Positions 18,576 to 27,060 of a stretch of 64,000 bases of DNA are shown piece after piece. A program made the position numbers and the translations under genes. The notes below the pieces were generated by a model. The model ran no database searches. It was not told the DNA's origin and saw nothing but the letters and a program-made list of their open reading frames with translations. Numbering within the stretch: the stretch's first letter is position 1; the number at the start of each line of letters is the position of its first letter. Source of the stretch: VMDJ01 sp038146785 (lineage in GTDB: Bacteria; Pseudomonadota; Gammaproteobacteria; Chromatiales; Chromatiaceae). Location of the stretch: assembly GCA_038146785.1 (NCBI GenBank), contig JAYQSI010000014.1:15047-79046 (forward strand). The letters run 5' to 3'.

Positions 18576-18935
18576 ATGCCAAGTTATAAAGGCCATTGCC
18601 ATTGTGGCGAGGTGAGCTTCGAGTTCACCACAGAGCAACCGATTGATGGCGGCACACGCTGCACCTGTTCAATCTGCGTCAGAAAAGGCGCCATGATGTC
18701 GAACGAGTTTATCGATGAGGCAAACCTCAAAGTAAACCAACCTAAAGAAAACCTCGGCATGTATCAGTTTGGTAATAAAAAGGCCAAACACTACTTTTGC
18801 AAAACCTGCGGCATCTATCCATTTCATGCCACCGCCCGTTTTCCAGATAAGTATCGCGTCAATCTTGGCTGTATCGATGAGGTTGATCCACTGGAATTAC
18901 CGGTCACTGTATTTGATGGGAAAAACCTACTTTAG
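18576..18935 (+). CDS. GFA/CENP-V domain zinc protein
   Basis: This 119-residue protein has the zinc-binding pattern of the GFA (glutathione-dependent formaldehyde-activating) family: CHCGEV near residue 8, CTCSIC near 30, and FCKTCGIYPFH near 70. Members are small zinc proteins of mostly unknown substrate; few are true formaldehyde-glutathione enzymes, so no reaction is assigned. A GGGGG box (18564-18568) lies seven bases upstream of the start. It precedes bcp by 55 bases on the same strand. Confidence 0.85.
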   Translation: MPSYKGHCHCGEVSFEFTTEQPIDGGTRCTCSICVRKGAMMSNEFIDEANLKVNQPKENLGMYQFGNKKAKHYFCKTCGIYPFHATARFPDKYRVNLGCIDEVDPLELPVTVFDGKNLL

Positions 18936-18990
18936 AGCCCCATTCGCATCATTTTTCACGTACACTTTGTTAAACAATTAAAGGATGACC

Positions 18991-19464
18991 ATGCCTGCAC
19001 CCGCACTTGGAAAAAAAATCCCTAACGTCGATATTCTGATTACCGGCAACGTTCAAACCTCCCTCAAAGCCTACGCCGGCAAACCTCTTGTCCTCTATTT
19101 TTACCCCAAAGCCAGCACCCCCGGTTGCACCACTGAAGGTCTCGATTTCACCGCTGCGATAGCGAAATTTCGTCGTCAGGGCTGCCAGATTTTAGGGGCA
19201 TCTCGAGATAGCCTAAAAGCTCAAGAAAACTTCAAAACCAAACAAAACTTCGCTTTTGACTTAATTGCCGATACCGAGGAAACCCTCTGTAATGCTTTCG
19301 ATGTCATCAAAATGAAAAACATGTATGGCAAACAGGTTCGCGGAATTGAGCGAAGCACCTTTCTCATCGATGCGGATGGAAAACTTCGCCAAGAATGGCG
19401 CGGCGTCAAAGTAAAAGGTCATGTAGATGACGTATTAACTGCCGTTAAAGAACTCAATAAATAA
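18991..19464 (+). CDS. bcp: Thiol peroxidase Bcp (PrxQ-type peroxiredoxin)
   Basis: This 157-residue peroxiredoxin has the peroxidatic cysteine in FYPKASTPGCTTEG near residue 46. The usual resolving cysteine five residues later, present in E. coli Bcp, is absent here; a cysteine near residue 65 (QGCQILGAS) could serve instead. It would reduce hydrogen peroxide and organic hydroperoxides using thioredoxin. The ATG at 18991 is chosen over one two codons earlier because it is better spaced from AAAGGA. It is 21 bases upstream of the PhoH-like gene. Confidence 0.87.
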   Translation: MPAPALGKKIPNVDILITGNVQTSLKAYAGKPLVLYFYPKASTPGCTTEGLDFTAAIAKFRRQGCQILGASRDSLKAQENFKTKQNFAFDLIADTEETLCNAFDVIKMKNMYGKQVRGIERSTFLIDADGKLRQEWRGVKVKGHVDDVLTAVKELNK

Positions 19465-19485
19465 CACCGAAGGACTCAATCACGA

Positions 19486-20907
19486 ATGGGCATTAAATCT
19501 CGGACTGGCAAAAAACTCTTTGTACTCGATACCAACGTGCTGATGCACGATCCCACCGCCCTGTTCCGATTTGCTGAACACGATATCTTCCTCCCCATGA
19601 TCGTTCTCGAAGAACTTGATCGTGGCAAGAAAGGCCTTTCTGAAGTTGCCCGCAACGTCCGCCAAGTTAGTCGCTTCATCGATGATTTGATGACCAAAAA
19701 TGGCAGCAAAGACATCCATGAAGGTATTCCACTTACTGGTGCGCTAAATATTAACGATGGTGAGCGCTCAGCAGATGACCTTGGTCACCTATTTTTTCAG
19801 ACCCAGCTAAAACCCAATCAACTTCCTGATTCGCTACCGGGCGATGTTGCAGATAACAATATTCTTGGCACTGCCCTTGCTTTAGCGGACATGGCGACCG
19901 GTCGTGAGGTCATCCTCGTCTCTAAAGATATCAACCTGCGTATCAAAGCATCGGTTGTTGGTATCGTGGCTGAGGATTATCACAATGACCAAGCCCTCGA
20001 TGACTTAGAGCTGCTGTATAGCGGTCAGTTAGAACTTGAAAGCAGCTTCTGGGACAGCCATAGCAAAGACATGGAGTCGTGGCAGGAAGAAGGCCGCTCC
20101 TTCTATCGTGTATCTGGACCAGACACAAAAGATTGGTATATCAATCAGTTACTTTTCCAAGAGAGTGATCAAAACTTTGAAGCCATTGTTCGCGAGAAGA
20201 AAGACGATGGCGCCATTATTGAATGGATCCACGATTACACCTCAGCGCGCCATTCTGTGTGGGGTATTACTGCCCGCAACCGCGAACAAAACTTCGCCCT
20301 TAACCTACTCATGGATCCAGATGTCGACTTTGTCAGCCTGCTTGGCACCGCTGGCACAGGTAAAACCTTATTAGCGTTGGCTGCAGGCCTGTCTCAGGTT
20401 CTCGATCAGAATCGTTATCGTGAAATCATTATGACCCGCATCACTGTGCCAGTAGGTGATGACATTGGCTTCCTACCCGGTACCGAAGAAGAAAAGATGG
20501 CCCCGTGGATGGGCGCCCTCACCGATAACCTCGAAGTGTTGACGCAAACCAGCGGTGGTGGCGATTGGGGTCGTGCTGCGACTGATGAGCTAGTGCGCTC
20601 TAAAATCAAAATTCACTCGCTCAACTTTATGCGCGGCCGCACCTTCTTAAACAAATACATCATCTTGGATGAGGCACAAAACCTCACGCCAAAGCAGATG
20701 AAAACATTGATCACGCGCGCAGGTCCTGGCACCAAGATTGTGTGCTTAGGTAACGTTGCCCAAATCGATACGCCATATCTCACCGAGACCACCTCAGGCT
20801 TAACCTATGTGGTTGATCGCTTTAAGAATTGGCCACACAGCGGACACATCACCCTGACCCGTGGTGAACGCTCACGCCTTGCCGATCACGCGTCAGACAT
20901 TCTATAA
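19486..20907 (+). CDS. PIN-PhoH fusion ATPase (PhoH2/YlaK type)
   Basis: This 473-residue protein has an N-terminal PIN nuclease domain (LFVLDTNVLMHDP near residue 8, with later acidic residues in LEELDRG and DNNILGTAL) and a C-terminal PhoH ATPase (Walker A GTAGTGKT near residue 286, Walker B IILDEAQN near 392). Such PhoH2 proteins have been described as RNA helicase/nucleases. The PIN acidic residues look intact. It lies 21 bases after bcp. The physiological RNA target is unknown. Confidence 0.88.
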   Translation: MGIKSRTGKKLFVLDTNVLMHDPTALFRFAEHDIFLPMIVLEELDRGKKGLSEVARNVRQVSRFIDDLMTKNGSKDIHEGIPLTGALNINDGERSADDLGHLFFQTQLKPNQLPDSLPGDVADNNILGTALALADMATGREVILVSKDINLRIKASVVGIVAEDYHNDQALDDLELLYSGQLELESSFWDSHSKDMESWQEEGRSFYRVSGPDTKDWYINQLLFQESDQNFEAIVREKKDDGAIIEWIHDYTSARHSVWGITARNREQNFALNLLMDPDVDFVSLLGTAGTGKTLLALAAGLSQVLDQNRYREIIMTRITVPVGDDIGFLPGTEEEKMAPWMGALTDNLEVLTQTSGGGDWGRAATDELVRSKIKIHSLNFMRGRTFLNKYIILDEAQNLTPKQMKTLITRAGPGTKIVCLGNVAQIDTPYLTETTSGLTYVVDRFKNWPHSGHITLTRGERSRLADHASDIL

Positions 20908-20917
20908 ATCTGTTCAC

Positions 20918-20953
20918 AGAGTGCCATCATTAAACTGAAACACTCTATGATGG
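20918..20953. repeat. Interleaved inverted repeats upstream of the DUF2892 gene
   Basis: Two inverted pairs are interleaved rather than nested: AGAGTG (20918-20923) with CACTCT (20941-20946), and CCATCAT (20924-20930) with ATGATGG (20947-20953). The order is A-B-A'-B' with no spacer between A and B or between A' and B'. The two stems would probably exclude each other. They lie 26 bases upstream of the DUF2892 start codon. Confidence 0.45.
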
Positions 20954-20978
20954 TTTATCAATTCAACAGGAGAGCAAT

Positions 20979-21158
20979 ATGACAGCAAATGTTGGCGGCA
21001 TGGATAAAGGCATCCGCGCAATTCTTGGCGTAGGTTTACTCGCTTACGGCATCATCACTGGCCACTGGTCTGGCATCATTGGCGCAGTACTATTAGGCAC
21101 AGCAGCGCTGAGCTTCTGCCCTGCTTACACCCTGATTGGTGTGAATACCAAGAAATAA
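20979..21158 (+). CDS. DUF2892 small membrane protein
   Basis: This 59-residue protein has one hydrophobic hairpin (about residues 12-46) followed by SFCPAYTLIGVNTKK. The pattern, including the cysteine-proline near residue 47, is that of DUF2892 (PF11127), also found as the membrane part of YgaP-type rhodaneses. A ribosome site AGGAGAG lies five bases upstream of the ATG. The function is unknown; a link with sulfane-sulfur or redox metabolism is suggested only by the YgaP fusion and by this genome's lifestyle. Confidence 0.8.
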   Translation: MTANVGGMDKGIRAILGVGLLAYGIITGHWSGIIGAVLLGTAALSFCPAYTLIGVNTKK

Positions 21159-21178
21159 GGATTCGCGGCTCGGTAGTC

Positions 21179-22246
21179 TTACCGAGCTGCAGCCATCTCC
21201 GCATTACGCTTTGACCAGCCATGGAACACGGCATTGACTAAGGTCGCTAATGGAATAGCAAAGAACACTCCCCAGAAGCCCCAAATACCGCCAAAGACCA
21301 AGATCGAGACAATGATCGCCACTGGATGAAGGTTAACCACCTCACCAAACAATAAAGGCACAAGCACATTGCCATCGATCGCTTGCACGACCAGATAGGC
21401 AATCATCAGATACGCAAAATCAGGCGTGGTACCAAACTGCACCCAAGCAATCACTACCACCGGCACCGTCACGACCGTTGCGCCAACATAAGGCACGATC
21501 ACGGACAAACCCACCGCAACGGCTAACAACATGGCGTACTGCAAATCAAAGTAGGCAAAGACTGCATAGGTCGCCGCCCAAACAATCACGACTTCCCAGA
21601 ACTTGCCGCGCACATAGTTAGCAATCTGAAGATCCACCTCATCCCATACTTTCGTTGCCAGACCTCGCTCCCCAGGCACAAAGTCAGCAAACCAACGCAA
21701 GATGGTCTCTTTATCTTTTAAGAAGAAGAACACCATCATCGGCATCAAAACCAAGTACACGACAAGCGTTAAGAAGCCCACAACCGACGATACGGATAGA
21801 GAGAGTAGCTGCTGCGTTGCACCGGTAATCTCAGTGCGCGCTTGGGCAAAGACCTGTTGAATTTGCTCAACCGAGATAATGTCTGGATAACGCTCGGGCA
21901 ACATCATCAACAAACGCTGACCTTCCGCCACGATCGCTGGCAAGCCCTTAGCAAACTGTGAGACCTGAACCGACAACATCGGTAACAAACCAAACAAGAT
22001 CGCGCTCATACCGAGGATGAACAATGAAAAAACAAAGAGTACTGAGATCAAACGATTGATACCCGAGCGCTGCATCAATCCAACCAAGCCTTCAAGAAGG
22101 TAAGCAATAACAATACTGGCCAGCACTGGCAGCAAGATATCGCCCATCACCAAGATAATGGCGAAGACACCGATGAGACCCAGCGTCAGGAAAACAATTT
22201 GTGGATCAGAGAAGTTTCGTTTGAACCAATCGGTAACTAAACGCAT
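21179..22246 (-). CDS. AI-2E/PerM family transporter
   Basis: This 355-residue membrane protein of the AI-2E transporter family (formerly DUF20) has about seven to eight helices, a large amphipathic middle section (about residues 75-160) and the conserved FFLKDKETILRWF segment. Members export signalling molecules or act as sodium/proton antiporters; the substrate here cannot be told. Its start overlaps the stop of the upstream unknown gene, implying coupled translation. A stem GCTCGGTA/TACCGAGC (21168-21187) straddles its stop codon. Confidence 0.85.
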   Translation of the reverse strand: MRLVTDWFKRNFSDPQIVFLTLGLIGVFAIILVMGDILLPVLASIVIAYLLEGLVGLMQRSGINRLISVLFVFSLFILGMSAILFGLLPMLSVQVSQFAKGLPAIVAEGQRLLMMLPERYPDIISVEQIQQVFAQARTEITGATQQLLSLSVSSVVGFLTLVVYLVLMPMMVFFFLKDKETILRWFADFVPGERGLATKVWDEVDLQIANYVRGKFWEVVIVWAATYAVFAYFDLQYAMLLAVAVGLSVIVPYVGATVVTVPVVVIAWVQFGTTPDFAYLMIAYLVVQAIDGNVLVPLLFGEVVNLHPVAIIVSILVFGGIWGFWGVFFAIPLATLVNAVFHGWSKRNAEMAAAR

Positions 22247-22632
22247 CAGGCATCCTCAACAGAGTTTTTAGCATTGTAAGCAGTATACGCACTCTCAAAC
22301 AGTGCCTGCAGATCATCAATCACATCATTCGCTGCACGACCCTGCATAACATGTGCACTCATTAGGGTAGATGCATCATGAAGCAAGGCTTCACGATTCA
22401 ACATGGGATAGGTTTTCGCCAAACGTTTTATCGCTGCTACAACACTTTCCGCATCAGGTCGCGGAATATCTAAAGGTGTTTGCGATACAGCAGACGCTTT
22501 GGGGCCACCCTGCTGCAACAATAAAAACTGCGCAAAATCGTACAGCGATTGCTGTCGGTCTGTACTCAGCTGCTCAAACACAGCGCTTAGCTGCGATACC
22601 GAAGATGTTGGTTTCTTTTTCGGTGGCAGCAT
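22246..22632 (-). CDS. Conserved hypothetical protein between lysR and the AI-2E gene
   Basis: This 128-residue soluble protein of unknown function is predicted to be helical, with a basic N-terminus, a central low-complexity link and a C-terminal segment IDDLQALFESAYTAYN. It begins seven bases after the lysR stop and its stop overlaps the AI-2E start, so the three genes probably form one operon. I do not recognise a domain. The first half (SVFEQL-like, EFAQFLLLQ-like pattern) is reminiscent of antitoxin-type dimerisation helices, but this is weak. Confidence 0.6.
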   Translation of the reverse strand: MLPPKKKPTSSVSQLSAVFEQLSTDRQQSLYDFAQFLLLQQGGPKASAVSQTPLDIPRPDAESVVAAIKRLAKTYPMLNREALLHDASTLMSAHVMQGRAANDVIDDLQALFESAYTAYNAKNSVEDA

Positions 22633-22639
22633 CTAAGGC

Positions 22640-23545
22640 TTAGGCTGGCTTGTTCGCTTCGCAATAGTTACGCGCGAAGTCGAGCAATTCTTCGATCACA
22701 CGGACACGGAACTTTTGCTTTTGATGCACAAATGAGAACGGGCGAGTCAACGGTGGATCGAGAGGCAGGGCCACTAGCGTACCCAAGCGTAATTCTTTCT
22801 GAATCGTTGCTGCTGATACCACAGAAATACCCATACCCGTCTCAACGGCACCTTTAACAGCTTCTGGGCTACCCAGCTCCATCGCGACGTGCATTTTTGA
22901 CTTACATTCATCGCTGTTACAAATGTAGCTCGCGATGGCTTCACGCGTACCTGAACCTTCCTCACGACAAATGAAGGGGAAGTTCAGCAACTCTTCCATA
23001 GAGATCGCTTTACGATCAGCAAACTCATGATTAGGCGGCATGATCGCAACAAGACGATCATCACGACATTTTTCGACCACTAAGTTTTTATTGCCCACTG
23101 GCGCTTCAACAACACCTAGATCAATCGCATTACTCTCAACCATCGAGACAATGCCATCACTGTTTGAAACCTTGAGGTGAATCGATACATCAGGGTATTG
23201 CGTTCTAAAGTCACCCAATAAGGCCGGCAACATGTATTCAGCAATCGTTGTACTTGCGCCAATGGTGAGTGAGCCACTGATTTCACCGGTCATCTCACGT
23301 ACGGTGTTATCCATCTCGGCATAGAGCTCAAAGATCTTGTCTGCGTATTCGTAAACGCGCATACCAGCGTCAGTCAAACTAATGCGATTGTGCGTACGAT
23401 CGAATAAACGGGTATTAAACGTTTCTTCTAACTGACGAACCTGAAAGGTAACCGCTGGCTGAGTCATGTGAAGTGATTCAGCGGCTTTAGTAAAACTCAA
23501 TAAACGAGCAACGGTGTGAAACACCTGTAAACGACGGTCTGCCAT
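22640..23545 (-). CDS. LysR-family regulator, CysL/YeiE/CbbR-like
   Basis: This 301-residue regulator has an N-terminal winged helix (VARLLSFTKAAESLHMTQPA, residues 12-31) and a substrate-binding effector domain from about residue 90. The overall sequence resembles the group holding CysL, YeiE and CbbR, which respond to sulfite stress or carbon-fixation signals. It lies downstream of rhd-tusA-dsrE2 behind a terminator. It could control these or distant genes, but the sequence does not show a target. Its effector domain has extra cysteines (CNSDEC near residue 210). Confidence 0.8.
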   Translation of the reverse strand: MADRRLQVFHTVARLLSFTKAAESLHMTQPAVTFQVRQLEETFNTRLFDRTHNRISLTDAGMRVYEYADKIFELYAEMDNTVREMTGEISGSLTIGASTTIAEYMLPALLGDFRTQYPDVSIHLKVSNSDGIVSMVESNAIDLGVVEAPVGNKNLVVEKCRDDRLVAIMPPNHEFADRKAISMEELLNFPFICREEGSGTREAIASYICNSDECKSKMHVAMELGSPEAVKGAVETGMGISVVSAATIQKELRLGTLVALPLDPPLTRPFSFVHQKQKFRVRVIEELLDFARNYCEANKPA

Positions 23546-23690
23546 CGTTAGCTCCTCTTCTCTAGTTGTTGTAATTTATTTTTATGCATCCGAAAACGGA
23601 TTAATTCTGTTTATATAGTACTGCAAAAAACTCATTTATCGTTACAGAAAATCCTTACATTAGTGAATTTTAATGTACTTTTTGAGCACA

Positions 23691-23720
23691 AAAAAACACC
23701 GCCTTATGGGCGGTGCTTTT
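23691..23720 (-). terminator. Rho-independent terminator after dsrE2
   Basis: CACCGCC (23697-23703) pairs with GGCGGTG (23709-23715). On the minus strand the stem is followed by six T (bases 23691-23696). It lies 23 bases after the dsrE2 stop and isolates rhd-tusA-dsrE2 from lysR. Confidence 0.85.
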
Positions 23721-23743
23721 TAGATCTAATTTATATATCAAGA

Positions 23744-24226
23744 TTAGATATACAAACAGACGTCTGATTCGCCAGCGAACTCGAAGAAACGAGCTGCGCC
23801 CGCATATTCAACGCCATCGATGAAATCAGCGGTATCCATTTCGAACAGATCCACAGTCATCTGACAGGCGATCAAGCGAACTTCAGCTTCTTGAGAGAGC
23901 TCACGCAACTCTTCTAAGCTAGCAACGCCTTTGCTTGCCATCTTCTTTTTCATCATGCTGGTCATCATCGCTTCCATACCTGGTAGCGCGGTCAACAAGG
24001 TTGGGAACCACTTGTCCATACCCATTGGCATTGGCATGCCTGGGTTACCGAGTGGAGAAACCTTAAGATCCAAATCTTTCTTCAACAGCTGCAAGCCGTA
24101 GAAAGTGAAGAAGATCTCAGTTTCATAGCCCAATGCCGCACCAGTCGACGCCAAGATGAATGGAGGGTAACCCCAGTCCAAGGTGCCTTTGGTTGCAATG
24201 ATTGCTAACTTTTTTTCTTCCATCAT
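23744..24226 (-). CDS. dsrE2: DsrE2, DsrE/F-like sulfur-relay protein
   Basis: This 160-residue protein belongs to the DsrE2 branch of the DsrE/DsrF-like family. It begins KKLAIIATKGTLDWGYPPF. A hydrophobic, methionine- and proline-rich segment (residues 58-105) follows, then the conserved cysteine in RLIACQMTVDLF near residue 120 that could carry persulfide. The conserved partners TusA and Rhd lie directly upstream. In A. vinosum the three proteins pass sulfane sulfur toward DsrEFH. A second cysteine sits four residues from the C-terminus. The methionine-rich segment may allow membrane association. Confidence 0.88.
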   Translation of the reverse strand: MMEEKKLAIIATKGTLDWGYPPFILASTGAALGYETEIFFTFYGLQLLKKDLDLKVSPLGNPGMPMPMGMDKWFPTLLTALPGMEAMMTSMMKKKMASKGVASLEELRELSQEAEVRLIACQMTVDLFEMDTADFIDGVEYAGAARFFEFAGESDVCLYI

Positions 24227-24264
24227 TCTGCTCTCTTAAATAAGCAAGGGAATCGAAAAATCGA

Positions 24265-24495
24265 TTACGCCTTTTGAATGCGGAATACGAACTTGCCGCC
24301 TTCTTCGCCAGAATCTAGCAACTCGTTACCAGTTTGCTTAGCGAAAGCTTCGAAGTCTTTTACAGAACCTGGGTCAGTTGCAACGATGCGCAAAACCTTA
24401 CCTGACTCCATACCCGCCAACGTTTTCTTAGCGCGCAAAATTGGTAGTGGGCAGTTCAAACCTGATGCATCTAGCTCTTCGTGAAATTCAGACAT
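24265..24495 (-). CDS. tusA: Sulfur-carrier protein TusA
   Basis: This 76-residue TusA/SirA-type protein has the central motif LNCPLPILRAKK, whose cysteine (about residue 16) carries the persulfide. I chose the ATG at 24495, which has GGAGGT six bases upstream; a TTG two codons earlier overlaps the ribosome site. It lies 38 bases upstream of dsrE2 and downstream of a rhodanese, matching the rhd-tusA-dsrE2 relay in which TusA accepts sulfur from rhodanese and hands it to DsrE2 or DsrEFH. Confidence 0.93.
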   Translation of the reverse strand: MSEFHEELDASGLNCPLPILRAKKTLAGMESGKVLRIVATDPGSVKDFEAFAKQTGNELLDSGEEGGKFVFRIQKA

Positions 24496-24601
24496 ATGCA
24501 ACCTCCGGGAAGCTATATTTAACGTTTATGTAACAAAAATCGGTAAAACGTTATATTCCAATAAAGTGCGGAATGCAACCTACCCCAAAGGGCTAGAAAG
24601 C

Positions 24602-24937
24602 TTATGCGCGAGCGCGATCTGGAGCGACAATATCGAAGCCGTTTTGCGCCCAAGAAATGATGCCGCCACGCAAATTAATAGCATTATCAACACCTTGCTG
24701 AGCCAAGAACTGGCAAGCGTGATGTGAGCGAGCACCACTACGGCAATAAAGAACCACATCTTTATCTTTCGGAAGGTCTTGCATACGCAAAGGGATCAAG
24801 TGCATCGCCCAATGCTCAGCACCAGGTAGAACACCCTGCGCCCATTCAGCATCGCTACGAATATCGAGCACCATGACGTCATCGCCAGCTGCAATGCGGC
24901 GCTGTAGTTCAGTTGCTTCAATCTCTTTAACTAACAT
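24602..24937 (-). CDS. Single-domain rhodanese (sulfurtransferase) of the TusA relay
   Basis: This 111-residue protein has one rhodanese domain. The active loop CRSGARSHH (near residue 66) holds the persulfide-forming cysteine. The cytoplasmic location and its place as first gene of rhd-tusA-dsrE2 correspond to Rhd_2599 of A. vinosum, which loads TusA. I chose the ATG at 24937, with a CGAGGT ribosome site, over a longer frame without one. It is divergent from cysG; the 152-base gap is AT-rich near 24990-25015. Confidence 0.88.
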   Translation of the reverse strand: MLVKEIEATELQRRIAAGDDVMVLDIRSDAEWAQGVLPGAEHWAMHLIPLRMQDLPKDKDVVLYCRSGARSHHACQFLAQQGVDNAINLRGGIISWAQNGFDIVAPDRARA

Positions 24938-25089
24938 GTAAACCTCGTGAAATTTTCGCCTATCTGGCTGAAAAACCAATCAAAATAGTATATTATAAAA
25001 CTCTGATATATTCAAGCTGAGCCTTTGCCTCCTGCGGTTTCTGAGGTAGATTGTGCGGCTGTTTTCGGGCCATTCCCGTGGGTTAATTC

Positions 25090-26541
25090 ATGCAACATCT
25101 ACCGATTTTTTTTGATGTAAAACAACAACTTTGCGTCGTTATCGGCGGTGGAGAAATCGCCACTCGTAAAGTCTCTCTGCTGTGCCGCGCGCAAGCTAAG
25201 GTGCAGGTTGTCTCGCCAGAGCTCTGCCCTGCTCTACAAAACATGTTGGCCGACGGCAAGATTGAGCACATCAGCAAAACCTACGCAGACAGCGACCTCG
25301 AAAATGCTGTTTTGGTGATTGGCGCGACCGATAATCTGGATGTAAATCGTCAGATTGCCCAAACCGCGAAAGCTAAAGGCATCCCCGTTAACGTGGTCGA
25401 TAACCCAGATGATGGCAACTTCATCATGCCGTCGATCATTGACCGCTCTCCCGTGGTGGCTGCGGTTTCAACCGGCGGCGCATCACCGGTATTGGCTCGC
25501 ATGATTCGCACTCGCTTGGAATCACTTATTCCTGCTGGCTACGGCCGCCTAGCTGAGTTAGCCAGCAAATTCCGTAAACGCGTCAAAGAGGCGTTTGATA
25601 ACAGCGAAGATCGCCGTCGTTTCTGGGATTGCATCTTCCAAGGTGGCGTTGCCGAACGCGTTTTCTCAGGTCACTTTGATGAAGCCGAGCACCTGCTTGA
25701 GCAAGAGCTCGAAAAAGCGAGCAAGTTGCAAGGCATGGGTGAGGTTTATTTGGTCGGTGCCGGTCCTGGTGATCCTGATCTACTGACCTTCCGTGCATTG
25801 CGTTTGATGCAGCAAGCTGATGTTGTGGTTTACGACCGCCTAGTCGCAAAGCCCATCTTAGATATGACGCGCCGTGATGCTCGTCGTGTTTACGTGGGTA
25901 AAGAGCGTGACAATCACGCCATGCGCCAAGAAGAGATTAATCAATTGCTCGCTGATCTGGCGAAAGAAGGCCATCGCGTATTACGCCTTAAAGGTGGTGA
26001 CCCATTCATCTTTGGCCGTGGTGGCGAAGAGATCGACACCCTTGCAGCTCAAGGCGTGCCGTTCCAAGTTGTTCCAGGTGTGACCGCAGCAGCAGGTTGT
26101 GCCAGTTACGCCGGCATTCCACTGACCCATCGTGATTACGCCCAATCAGTGACCTTTGTGACTGGTCACCTGAAAGACAACACCATGAACCTAAACTGGG
26201 CGCAGTTAGCACAACCCGCCCAAACGATTGTGTTCTACATGGGTTTGAAAGGTTTACCTGTTATCAGCCGCGAGCTACAAGCGCATGGCATGCCAGGCAG
26301 CACACCTGCAGCACTGGTTCAGCAAGGCACCACACATAGCCAACGTGTTTTCACTGGCACCATTGATACCCTGCCTGAAATCGCTGAGCGTGAGCAACCT
26401 AAGCCACCGACGCTGATCATCGTCGGCGATGTGGTTGAGCTACAAGAGAAGCTTTCGTGGTTCACACCACCCCAGACTTCAAGCCAAGGGGCAACAACAC
26501 CTATCCTGCCGGGTACCGAACACAACGCGACTCGCGCATAA
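25090..26541 (+). CDS. cysG: Siroheme synthase CysG (trifunctional)
   Basis: This 483-residue protein has an N-terminal precorrin-2 dehydrogenase/ferrochelatase part (VIGGGEIATRK near residue 17, STGGASPVLARMIR near 129) and a C-terminal uroporphyrinogen-III methyltransferase (VGAGPGDPDLLTFRALRLMQ near 223, LKGGDPFIFGRGGEE near 300). It makes siroheme, the prosthetic group of DsrAB, from uroporphyrinogen III. It lies divergent from the rhd-tusA-dsrE2 genes, and the location next to sulfur genes fits this demand. A 25-residue unstructured tail follows the methyltransferase. Confidence 0.95.
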   Translation: MQHLPIFFDVKQQLCVVIGGGEIATRKVSLLCRAQAKVQVVSPELCPALQNMLADGKIEHISKTYADSDLENAVLVIGATDNLDVNRQIAQTAKAKGIPVNVVDNPDDGNFIMPSIIDRSPVVAAVSTGGASPVLARMIRTRLESLIPAGYGRLAELASKFRKRVKEAFDNSEDRRRFWDCIFQGGVAERVFSGHFDEAEHLLEQELEKASKLQGMGEVYLVGAGPGDPDLLTFRALRLMQQADVVVYDRLVAKPILDMTRRDARRVYVGKERDNHAMRQEEINQLLADLAKEGHRVLRLKGGDPFIFGRGGEEIDTLAAQGVPFQVVPGVTAAAGCASYAGIPLTHRDYAQSVTFVTGHLKDNTMNLNWAQLAQPAQTIVFYMGLKGLPVISRELQAHGMPGSTPAALVQQGTTHSQRVFTGTIDTLPEIAEREQPKPPTLIIVGDVVELQEKLSWFTPPQTSSQGATTPILPGTEHNATRA

Positions 26542-26567
26542 AAAAAGGGGCTTCACGCCCCTTTTTT
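26541..26567. terminator. Bidirectional terminator between cysG and a rhodanese gene
   Basis: AAAAAAGGGGC (26541-26551) and GCCCCTTTTTT (26557-26567) form an 11-bp stem with loop TTCAC. T runs follow on both strands, so it can stop transcription of cysG (plus) and of the minus-strand regulator operon ending at 26566. Confidence 0.9.
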
Positions 26568-27045
26568 AATATCCCACCCAATCAGCTGGCGTTCGTTGAT
26601 CATCTCGAACAACCGAGGTGAAATATTCCTCAGCTTCATCGATATCGACTTCTTTACCCGCTTGATCTATCAAGGGTTGTTCATAATCGTTCCAACCACG
26701 CAGGCCAGTTTTCAACGAGGCAACATTCTTGTAACCCAAGACAATCATTGAGAAAGCCGCCATCAAGCTACGGTTACCCGAGCGACATACCACCACAACC
26801 TCTTTATCACGCGAACGAACCAATTCAGGAATCGTATCGTCGTAGTCCCAATCCACACAGGATTCTAAGATGCCACGTGGCGCACTGATTGAATGTGGAA
26901 TATGCATGGCGGCATATTCTTCCGGCTCGCGCACATCAACAATCACAAGATCCGGATTTTCAGCAAGACGCTCTTCTAAGTCCCACGGCATCAATTCCTT
27001 GATGTCCTTTATCGACGCTTCCATTAACTTCAAAAAACGATTCAT
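26566..27045 (-). CDS. Rhodanese-domain protein in a two-component operon
   Basis: This 159-residue soluble protein has a single rhodanese domain with active loop VCRSGNRSLMAA (cysteine near residue 88), extended N- and C-terminally by acidic segments. A second cysteine (residue 63) lies within the domain. It follows the NarL-like regulator by 15 bases, so it is the last gene of the operon. It may move sulfane sulfur or supply a signal to the kinase; this second role is inference. The terminator shared with cysG lies over its stop codon. Confidence 0.85.
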   Translation of the reverse strand: MNRFLKLMEASIKDIKELMPWDLEERLAENPDLVIVDVREPEEYAAMHIPHSISAPRGILESCVDWDYDDTIPELVRSRDKEVVVVCRSGNRSLMAAFSMIVLGYKNVASLKTGLRGWNDYEQPLIDQAGKEVDIDEAEEYFTSVVRDDQRTPADWVGY

Positions 27046-27060
27046 ATTACTACTCCGAAT

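Noticed and set aside
21168..21187. Terminator over the end of the AI-2E gene
   Set aside because: The 8-bp stem has no T run on either strand and spans the stop codon; too weak to call a terminator.
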